The position numbers and the translations under genes were made by a program. A stretch of 8,301 nt of DNA from Deltaproteobacteria bacterium. Its GTDB lineage: Bacteria; Desulfobacterota; SM23-61. Every line of letters begins with the position of its first letter. Position 1 is the stretch's first letter. A model generated the notes under the pieces. The model was not told where the DNA came from. It saw nothing but the letters and a program-made list of their open reading frames with translations, and did not search any database. Shown in pieces: positions 1-4,156 of the stretch. Where the stretch lies: assembly GCA_016234425.1 (NCBI GenBank), contig JACRCA010000024.1, forward strand, positions 1 to 8,301, given 5' to 3'.

Positions 1-14
1 AGGAGTAATAAAAT

Positions 15-935
15 TCATAAGCCCTCCTTCAAGTTACGCTTCAGGAATTCAACGATAGCCCGAGCTAGGTCTGATCCCCGGTCGTCCTGAAGGAAGTGAG
101 CAGCCCTGTCGAACAGGATCGGTCCTTCCGCATGGGGCAGAAGCTCCTTGAGACGATTGGCATACTCGATGGGAAAAACGTTATCCTCAGGGGCCCAAAG
201 AAGGAGCGTGGGCACTTTCACCAGCTCAGGGAGGCGGCGTTCGATGGCCTGCATGTCTGCCCAGCCCCGGTCTCCCGCGCGCATGGGGATCGTGCGCGGC
301 CAGGTAAGCACAACGTGGTCTGAGTCCGCTTCATCGAAGACATGATGATATGCCCGGGCTTCTTTCTCCGTCATCCCCCGCCGGGTAGTAACGGATGGAC
401 CGTGACGAGAAAGAACCTTATGCCGTTTCATGAAGAACTGGCCGATGAGGGGGGCGTGCCAGGTGGTCCACGGGCGGGGCGAAGAATGGAAGCGCCCGAC
501 ATAGCCGGTAAACAACCAGGTGTTCATCAGGACAAGAGCTGAAAGGTTCTCCAGGCGTTGCAACGCTGCTCCTACTCCCTGCGGCCCTCCCCAATCCTGC
601 CCGACGATGACGAACCTGCGGAGCTTGAGCTGATTCATTAGCGATACCAGATCGGCAATATGGTGGGCCATCGTGAGGGCAGCATCCACCCGGGGATGGT
701 CTGAATAGCCGCACCCCACCCAGTCAGGCGCGATCGCCCGAAAACCCGCGTCAGTCAGGGGCTGAATGAAATGCCGATAAAGAAAGCCCCAAGTGGGATT
801 GCCAGAAAGAAGAAGCACTGGCCACCCTTCCGATTTTCCCTCATCAATGTAAGCCATAGTGCGGCCATTGACACGAAGGGCCTTTTGTTCCCAGGGAAAT
901 AACCGCTTTAGCCATTCTGGCTTAGATCGGATCAT
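15..935 (-). CDS. Haloalkane dehalogenase-like alpha/beta hydrolase
   Basis: A 306-residue alpha/beta-hydrolase, close to the usual length of about 300 for haloalkane dehalogenases. These hydrolyse carbon-halogen bonds through an Asp ester intermediate. Visible motifs are the oxyanion-hole segment SGNPTW (44-49), the nucleophile elbow VGQDWGG (111-117) with Asp114 and halide-binding Trp115, a helical cap (about 140-225) containing MTEKEARAYHHVF, a probable acid Asp251 in APEDNVFP, and catalytic His280 in AAHFLQDD. An Asp-His-Asp triad with Asn46 plus Trp115 fits the HLD-III pattern; that assignment is inference. The family usually has His before GNP, here Ser44. A start 16 codons upstream is possible, but GGGAGG lies 7 nt before the ATG at 935, so I use that. 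It lies 101 nt downstream of the OsmC gene with no clear promoter between, so co-transcription is plausible. No signal peptide is seen. It could instead be a fluoroacetate dehalogenase-like or other hydrolase. Confidence 0.78.
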   Translation of the reverse strand: MIRSKPEWLKRLFPWEQKALRVNGRTMAYIDEGKSEGWPVLLLSGNPTWGFLYRHFIQPLTDAGFRAIAPDWVGCGYSDHPRVDAALTMAHHIADLVSLMNQLKLRRFVIVGQDWGGPQGVGAALQRLENLSALVLMNTWLFTGYVGRFHSSPRPWTTWHAPLIGQFFMKRHKVLSRHGPSVTTRRGMTEKEARAYHHVFDEADSDHVVLTWPRTIPMRAGDRGWADMQAIERRLPELVKVPTLLLWAPEDNVFPIEYANRLKELLPHAEGPILFDRAAHFLQDDRGSDLARAIVEFLKRNLKEGL

Positions 936-1036
936 TTGGCTCCCTCCCTTTTTTCTGCATGAAAATTGCCCGCTCAGGCGCAAAGAGACCGCCTCTCATC
1001 ATGGAGGCTTAAAACGTACACCTCTGCTGAGACTCT

Positions 1037-1507
1037 TCATTCCTCCATTTCTTCGATCTCGGCCTGGTCTTTGATTTCAATACAGCCTATCACGCTCTGA
1101 GCTGCGGGGCATCTGGCAAGGTAAGAAGAAAGAGCTTCCCTCGCTTCTTCACTTTTTCCCGGGGGCACTTTCAAGTGATAGGTCACCCCGATCCGGGTGA
1201 TCTTCAGGATGTTGTTCACATTCTCGATGTCCCCTTCCACATCTGCCCAATAGCGGTCTTCAGGAGTAGGAATTTTCTTTCCGGCCAGGACCCCGGCCAG
1301 TGTTCCCATCATTCAGGCAGCCGTTGCCGCCACAATATGGTCCAGGGTTGCCGCGTGTTCCTTCTCAGGCTCGACTTTATAAAATTTCTTGATTCCCCCG
1401 TGGACCCCATAATAGATGGGCTCGCTGAAGCCCTCAATCATGGCCCTCCTGGTAGGCCCCTTTTCTCTTACAATTTTGATCCGGGATGTGTGGACGATCT
1501 CACCCAT
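1037..1507 (-). CDS. OsmC-family selenoprotein, Sec65 encoded by in-frame TGA
   Basis: One 156-codon frame containing an internal TGA at 1313-1315. The first 64 residues (MGEIVHTS... to DHIVAATAA) and the last 91 (MMGTLAGVLAGKK...) together make one complete OsmC/Ohr domain. In this family a redox-active Cys precedes the MMGTLAG-like helix, and the TGA sits exactly there, so it is read as selenocysteine 65. The second conserved cysteine is Cys133 in ARCPAAQSV; Cys142 follows. OsmC/Ohr proteins are cytosolic thiol peroxidases that reduce organic hydroperoxides, and Sec at the attacking position would suit this. A SECIS-like hairpin follows the TGA. The ATG at 1507 has AGGGAGGA 5-6 nt upstream. 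The true stop is also TGA, at 1037-1039. The gene lies 34 bp after the MarR-type gene, with an operator-like repeat in the gap. Alternatives are a nonsense-mutated pseudogene or a sequencing error, but the hairpin and intact downstream frame argue against both. Standard gene calling would report two fragments. Confidence 0.85.
1281..1315 (-). promoter_or_regulatory. Bacterial SECIS-like hairpin with its UGA codon
   Basis: On the minus strand the TGA (1313-1315) is followed by a 12-nt spacer and a 6-bp stem, CUGGCC (1300-1295) with GGCCGG (1286-1281), one pair being U-G. The enclosed GGGGUCCU can add a G-C and a G-U pair, leaving a GGUC tip at 1292-1289. E. coli fdhF has the minimal stem-loop about 11 nt after its UGA with GGUC in the apical loop, which SelB recognises. 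Here stem start and loop sequence match closely. A weaker lower helix, GGGAA with UUCCU, may extend it. The fold was worked out by hand and no energy was computed. Confidence 0.8.
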
Positions 1508-1523
1508 ATCTTCCTCCCTGATT

Positions 1524-1541
1524 TTATTTGTAGACGAATAA
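1524..1541. promoter_or_regulatory. Operator-like inverted repeat between the MarR gene and osmC
   Basis: TTATTTG-TAGA-CGAATAA is an 18-bp imperfect inverted repeat with one mismatched pair in 7-bp arms. It fills most of the 34-bp gap between the regulator stop and the OsmC start. It shares the pattern ATTTG-N4-C(A/G)AAT with the repeat at 1974-1987, upstream of the regulator. MarR-type dimers commonly bind 14-20 bp palindromes, so both are proposed binding sites. I see no convincing promoter directly before osmC, so this may be an accessory site or a roadblock. Confidence 0.55.
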
Positions 1542-1955
1542 TCACCCTTTCAGGTCTTTGAGCATTCTTTTGAGTAAAAGTCTCTCTTCCAAAGAAAGGG
1601 CGCGGGTCAACTCTTCGTTAACTGCTTTTCTCTGCTCCGCAAGCATTTCCTTCATCCCCTTAGCTTTAGGCGTAATAGATACGCGGAGGGAACGGCGATC
1701 TTCGAGACTCTCCTCCTTCTTAATTAGCCCGGCTTCGGCCATCCTGTCCAGCACGCCAGATAGTGTCGCGCTGTCCACGACAGTTCTTTCAGAAATTTCT
1801 GCAGGGGAGAGCGGCCCTTCGTCCGCAAGGACCGACAAGATGAGATGCTGAACGGGCGTCAGCCCAAAAGGCAAAAGTTTTTTCTTGAGTAAACCATGAG
1901 CTCTCTGGTAAGCCTTGGCCAGAAGAAAAACGAAACAGTCTTCGTACTCCGCCAT
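1542..1955 (-). CDS. MarR-family regulator, OhrR-like
   Basis: A 137-residue protein of normal MarR length, expected to be a dimeric winged-helix DNA-binding regulator in the cytosol. The recognition helix is about residues 61-73 (DSATLSGVLDRM), close to the DSATLT/LDSGTLT helix of OhrR proteins. The wing is about 82-95 (ESLEDRRSLRVSIT). There is a single cysteine, Cys7, in the first helix (YEDCFVFLL). OhrR senses organic peroxides through an N-terminal Cys; in my manual alignment Cys7 sits about two residues off that position, so equivalence is unproven. The ATG at 1955 has GGGAG about 6-7 nt upstream. The gene precedes the OsmC selenoprotein on the same strand, matching the known ohrR-ohr gene partnership. 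A promoter at 1986-2014 with an abutting inverted repeat suggests autorepression. An ordinary MarR regulator sensing a small ligand remains possible. Confidence 0.9.
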   Translation of the reverse strand: MAEYEDCFVFLLAKAYQRAHGLLKKKLLPFGLTPVQHLILSVLADEGPLSPAEISERTVVDSATLSGVLDRMAEAGLIKKEESLEDRRSLRVSITPKAKGMKEMLAEQRKAVNEELTRALSLEERLLLKRMLKDLKG

Positions 1956-1973
1956 GTTTTCTCCCGCAGATTA

Positions 1974-1987
1974 ATTTGTGCGCAAAT
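1974..1987. promoter_or_regulatory. Operator-like inverted repeat at the MarR promoter
   Basis: ATTTG-TGCG-CAAAT has perfect 5-bp arms. It overlaps the proposed -10 box (1986-1991) by two bases and covers the expected transcription start of the regulator gene, a typical place for a repressor site. It resembles the repeat at 1524-1541. Binding by the neighbouring regulator is inference. Confidence 0.6.
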
Positions 1988-2014
1988 AATATTTGGGGGG
2001 AAATGGAATGTCAA
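1986..2014 (-). promoter_or_regulatory. Sigma70-type promoter for marR-osmC
   Basis: On the minus strand: TTGACA (-35, 2014-2009), a 17-bp spacer, then TATTAT (-10, 1991-1986). The -35 is a perfect consensus and the -10 matches five of six. Transcription would begin near 1979, inside the inverted repeat, leaving a leader of about 25 nt before the ATG at 1955. It would drive the regulator, osmC and possibly the dehalogenase. Confidence 0.75.
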
Positions 2015-2178
2015 TAAAAAATTTCGGCTCTGTCCCGAGTTTGTTGCAGGAATGGGGGTACATGAAGGAATACCGGGTGGAGAAATATCTGCGCGATGCC
2101 AAACTCTATGAGATCGGCGGGGGAACGAATGAGGTCCGGAAGCTAATCATTGCTCGTGAAATCCTGAAAAGTTTCTAG
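2008..2178 (+). pseudogene. C-terminal remnant of an acyl-CoA dehydrogenase
   Basis: A 56-codon frame whose last 40 or so residues are the end of an acyl-CoA dehydrogenase: GYMKEYRVEKYLRDAKL followed by YEIGGGTNEVRKLIIAREIL. This is the conserved C-terminal segment of FAD-dependent enzymes of about 380 residues that oxidise acyl-CoA thioesters. Everything N-terminal to it is missing: no FAD- or substrate-binding domains are present, and the first 15 or so residues (MSIKNFGSVPS) do not look like the family. The nominal ATG at 2008 lies inside the minus-strand promoter of the neighbouring regulator. The fragment therefore looks like debris from an old deletion or rearrangement. It could be translated as a small peptide, since six Gs precede the ATG, but nothing suggests function. 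Confidence 0.8.
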
Positions 2179-2292
2179 TTTCGGTTGTTAACAAACGATC
2201 AGAAACGAATCGAAAAATCAGAGGGCAAAAGATCTATTGCGATTCCAAGCGCTTCTCATGGAGGACTTGCTATGGTCCGACCCCCCATACCT

Positions 2293-2586
2293 TTATGTTT
2301 CATTTGGTTCTTCCGGAAGTTGACCACCATGCCAGACAGCTACAATCCAGATCGTTTTTCCCTTTATGCGGTAGAAAAACCGATATGGAGCAACAATGAC
2401 TTCTCGAAAGGGTAAATCAGGAAATTCCGGCAACGCTCTGCCAGATTGCGGAAACTTTTGTAGTCTTGACAAAACCTTCTCCGCCTTGTGCCGGAAGGCA
2501 AGAGCCGCTGCAGGGTTCTCATGATAAATGTAGGCAATAGCGGCAAGAAACTGAGTGCGGGCCGAAGGAGTGAAAGGGACTTTCAC
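2293..2586 (-). CDS. ParE/RelE-superfamily toxin
   Basis: A 97-residue protein of the size and pattern of ParE/RelE toxins. It has an N-terminal helical hairpin (about 6-45; SARTQFLAAIAYIYHENP, then AEKVLSRLQKFPQSGR), a PEFPDLPFREVIVAPYRFFY strand segment and a final strand (IWIVAVWHGG). Members either inhibit gyrase (ParE) or cleave ribosome-bound mRNA (RelE). The FPQSGR...PEF...RE...YR pattern points to ParE-like, but the target cannot be told. It starts with GTG (2586-2584) in a GTGA overlap with the antitoxin stop, so translation is probably coupled. The C-terminus ends soon after the last strand (QLPEEPNET). The pair is expected to be co-transcribed and repressed by the antitoxin. Confidence 0.87.
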   Translation of the reverse strand: MKVPFTPSARTQFLAAIAYIYHENPAAALAFRHKAEKVLSRLQKFPQSGRALPEFPDLPFREVIVAPYRFFYRIKGKTIWIVAVWHGGQLPEEPNET

Positions 2587-2864
2587 CCTTGTATCTCTTT
2601 CAATAGGGCGTCTGCCTCCGCGAGAACCATATCGAGGTCGCAGCCTTTGCCCGCTTCGATCTCTTTCTCGCCGCGGGCGAGAAGCCGTAGAATCTCCAAT
2701 TCATGCTGGGAATGTTCATAGGCTTCCATGCTGACCAGCACAGCGGCAGCACGGCCCCTCTGCGTGATAATAAGCGGCTCCCGCGACGTGGCCACGCGCT
2801 TAACGATTGACGTCGCATCCTGGCGGAGATCGGTAATCGGAACAATATGGGGTATTTTTGCCAT
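2583..2864 (-). CDS. Phd/YefM-family antitoxin
   Basis: A 93-residue protein. The N-terminal half (about 1-55) has the Phd/YefM fold: a start like IVPITDLRQDATSIVKRV, then the signature EPLIITQRGRAAAVLVSMEAYE. This part normally dimerises and binds operator DNA. The C-terminal half (about 56-93; HELEILRLLARGEKEIEAG and on) is charged and helical and would wrap the toxin. The ATG at 2864 has AGGAGGT about 7 nt upstream. The gene comes first in the pair and overlaps the toxin start by 4 nt. The Phd/YefM-type antitoxin with a ParE/RelE-type toxin is a common pairing. The gene has its own promoter (2891-2919). Confidence 0.9.
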   Translation of the reverse strand: MAKIPHIVPITDLRQDATSIVKRVATSREPLIITQRGRAAAVLVSMEAYEHSQHELEILRLLARGEKEIEAGKGCDLDMVLAEADALLKEIQG

Positions 2865-2890
2865 TGGTGATACCTCCTATACTATTTTTC

Positions 2891-2919
2891 ATGATAACAC
2901 CAACGCTAACAAATCGCAA
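2891..2919 (-). promoter_or_regulatory. Promoter of the toxin-antitoxin pair
   Basis: On the minus strand: TTGCGA (2919-2914), a 17-bp spacer, then TATCAT (2896-2891). Both boxes match four or five of six consensus bases. The start would be about 2884, giving a leader of about 20 nt with AGGAGGT before the ATG at 2864. I saw no clear palindromic operator. Confidence 0.6.
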
Positions 2920-2973
2920 GAGATAGTTTTGCGCCTAACGCAAAGCTCACCTAAGCGGCTCCGCCGCATGGGG

Positions 2974-3069
2974 AGGGGACGTTCGTGCAGAGCGTGCTTA
3001 TCTTTTTGGGACAATAATTTTCTAATTTTTCCCCTGCATCGCCAGGCAATTTCAGCACGAACGTCCCCT
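2974..3069. repeat. 96-bp hairpin element with perfect 15-bp arms
   Basis: AGGGGACGTTCGTGC (2974-2988) and GCACGAACGTCCCCT (3055-3069) are exact reverse complements enclosing a 66-bp AT-rich centre. A small hairpin, GCGGC-TCC-GCCGC, lies just outside at 2955-2967. No coding frame is evident. Long arms with a non-coding centre suggest a small mobile or REP/MITE-type element, or a structured RNA. The GGGGACGTTC motif reminds me of repeats near IS200-like/REP-associated transposases; that is recollection, not a search. It lies just downstream of the MNT-HEPN gene stop and could affect 3'-end formation, though no T-tract follows it. Confidence 0.65.
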
Positions 3070-3098
3070 TCTTCGCTTATGTCGAGAGAGGAGTGGAC

Positions 3099-3836
3099 CT
3101 ACCTTAATTTGTCGGCCAGAAGTTCTATCATTTCTTCAGCTGTCTCAATAACTCGCTTAGCCGCCTCTGAAGTGATTTCGGCATGGGGATCATATCTTGC
3201 CCGGTTTCTTAACTCCAGGTGTCGATTCAGGCTCCGACCGAGCTCCTTGGAAACTTCACCGCTTTGAACATAGAGTTCTCCAAACTTATTTACAACACCT
3301 CCATGGGAACCAGGAATCCCGGCTTTTATCAAGAAGATGAGGGCTTTCGCACATAGTTCTGCAGAATTGTAAGCCACATCGATCGCTACCCGAAGGTCTC
3401 CTTCTGAGAGGTTTCTTCTGGCACTGTTCAAATACTGCTCCGCCAGAGAAAGATAATCTTTCGCCTCTTCCCTTAATCTTTCCTCTTCTGTCATGCTGAA
3501 TACCTCCTGGCCAGTCCGAAGAGCCTGCTCCAAGAAGATAGAATTATTGAATCTCAGGGAATCGATGCAATAAACGAGAGGTTCAACCCCTTGGTGGAGT
3601 TTCAACCAGGTTTGAAAGGAGGCGTCAGCCGAAGCCTCTCGAACCTTGTCCAGGCTACCGGAAGCAATGACAAGGAGGTCGATATCGCTCTCCTCTTTTG
3701 CCTCTCCTTTAGCTACGCTGCCAAAAAGTATAACTTTGATGACCTGTTTACCTATCTCGCTCCCGAGAAGCATCTTGGTGAAATCTTCGGCTGCATCCCT
3801 CTTCAATTTCAAGGTCAAGGATTGAATCTCTCCCAT
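3099..3836 (-). CDS. Fused MNT nucleotidyltransferase-HEPN protein
   Basis: A 245-residue two-domain protein. Residues about 25-115 are a minimal nucleotidyltransferase with GS-X10-DXD: Gly39-Ser40, then Asp51 and Asp53 in SDIDLLV, which bind metal and NTP. Residues about 118-245 form a helical HEPN domain with RNRARYDPH (210-218). In MNT-HEPN toxin-antitoxin pairs the MNT protein inactivates the HEPN RNase by AMPylating a Tyr; here both halves are on one chain. The HEPN motif is atypical: Tyr215 takes the usual His place in R-X4-H-X-Y, and His218 is later, though Arg212-X5-His218 still fits the loose R-X4-6-H rule. RNase activity is thus uncertain. The frame opens at a GTG at 3881, but the promoter covers that point, so I chose the ATG at 3836. 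It lacks a clear Shine-Dalgarno; a TTG at 3818 preceded by GGGAGAG is an alternative. Its stop lies near the hairpin element and the Phd-ParE pair. Confidence 0.85.
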   Translation of the reverse strand: MGEIQSLTLKLKRDAAEDFTKMLLGSEIGKQVIKVILFGSVAKGEAKEESDIDLLVIASGSLDKVREASADASFQTWLKLHQGVEPLVYCIDSLRFNNSIFLEQALRTGQEVFSMTEEERLREEAKDYLSLAEQYLNSARRNLSEGDLRVAIDVAYNSAELCAKALIFLIKAGIPGSHGGVVNKFGELYVQSGEVSKELGRSLNRHLELRNRARYDPHAEITSEAAKRVIETAEEMIELLADKLR

Positions 3837-3871
3837 TTTGGTAATGTACGAAACACACGAAACTTTTGAAC

Positions 3872-3900
3872 ATCTAATCACACGTATTCTGTTTTGTCAA
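3872..3900 (-). promoter_or_regulatory. Probable promoter of the MNT-HEPN gene
   Basis: On the minus strand a perfect TTGACA (3900-3895), a 17-bp spacer, then TTAGAT (3877-3872), a weaker -10 with three of six matches. Transcription would start near 3865, which makes the ATG at 3836 more likely than the GTG at 3881. It stands back to back with the tRNA-Gln promoter. Confidence 0.5.
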
Positions 3901-3936
3901 TCGATCCATTGATACTGTTTGAGGCTGTTTTTCTTA

Positions 3937-3965
3937 TTGACTCCCGATTTGTTTTTGTGTATTGT
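3937..3965 (+). promoter_or_regulatory. Promoter of tRNA-Gln
   Basis: TTGACT (3937-3942), a 17-bp spacer, TATTGT (3960-3965). The transcript would start about 3972, some 10 nt before the mature tRNA 5' end. Confidence 0.6.
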
Positions 3966-3981
3966 CGGATTACAGACCTAA

Positions 3982-4055
3982 TGGGGGATCGTTCAATGGT
4001 AGGACGACGGACTCTGACTCCGTGAATCAAGGTTCGAATCCTTGTCCCCCAGCCA
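3982..4055 (+). tRNA. tRNA-Gln, anticodon CTG
   Basis: A full cloverleaf of 74 nt with encoded CCA (4053-4055). The acceptor stem is TGGGGGA with TCCCCCA and discriminator G4052. The D arm is GTTC-AATGGTA-GGAC. The anticodon arm is ACGGA-CTCTGAC-TCCGT, giving anticodon CTG (reads CAG codons). The T arm is CAAGG-TTCGAAT-CCTTG. A first pair of U1-A72 is typical of glutamine tRNAs and favours GlnRS charging. It has its own promoter and terminator, so it is a single-gene unit, and it points towards the convergent glnS gene. Confidence 0.97.
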
Positions 4056-4065
4056 CTGAGTAACG

Positions 4066-4104
4066 AAGGGTTTAGCTCGAATGAGTTAAACCCTTTTTCT
4101 TTTT
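4066..4104 (+). terminator. Intrinsic terminator of tRNA-Gln
   Basis: Arms AAGGGTTTAGCTC (4066-4078) and GAGTTAAACCCTT (4083-4095) form a 13-bp stem with one G-T pair and a GAAT loop, followed by TTTTTCTTTTT (4094-4104). It begins 10 nt after the CCA end. There is no T-tract on the other strand, so it should not efficiently stop glnS transcription. Confidence 0.92.
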
Positions 4105-4107
4105 CGG

Positions 4108-4145
4108 CCCCCTCACCCCAATCCTCTCCCGCCAGGAGAGAGGGG
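4108..4145. repeat. CCCCTCACCC-type intergenic repeat
   Basis: A C-rich stretch beginning CCCCCTCACCCCAATCC and ending in a short hairpin, TCTCC-CGCCA-GGAGA, then GAGGGG. Sequences of this form are scattered between genes in many proteobacterial genomes; that is from memory, and only one copy is in this window. It lies 11 bp after the glnS stop and may shape the 3' end of that transcript. Confidence 0.6.
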
Positions 4146-4156
4146 AAGTTGAGAAA

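Noticed and set aside
991..1008. Small hairpin GCCTC/GAGGC downstream of osmC on the minus strand as a terminator
   Set aside because: The stem is only 5 bp with an 8-nt loop and no T-tract, so termination before the dehalogenase gene is not supported.
1312..1313. Two separate genes, a 64-residue and a 91-residue hypothetical protein, on either side of the TGA at 1313-1315
   Set aside because: They are in the same frame, touch at the TGA and together form one OsmC domain. The second has no ribosome site of its own, so a single selenoprotein gene is preferred.
2185..2194. Perfect palindrome TTGTTAACAA after the acyl-CoA dehydrogenase remnant
   Set aside because: Ten bases only, no T-tract or promoter nearby, and no second copy in the window. 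The interval 2179-2292 otherwise shows nothing recognisable.
2933..2967. Half of an integron attC-like site: GCCTAAC core, then a GCGGC-TCC-GCCGC hairpin, next to a toxin-antitoxin pair
   Set aside because: No matching GTTRRRY core or complementary second half is present between 2968 and 3100, and no second attC follows the toxin gene. The short motif can occur by chance.
3837..3881. Longer N-terminus for the MNT-HEPN protein from the GTG at 3881
   Set aside because: The proposed -10 box lies at 3872-3877, so the transcript would begin downstream of this GTG. The added residues (IRCSKVSCVSY) do not resemble the domain.
3982..4055. tRNA-Gln as the attachment site of an integrated element
   Set aside because: Integrases usually use the tRNA 3' end, but here that side leads through a terminator straight into glnS, and no repeated tRNA 3' fragment or integrase is visible.
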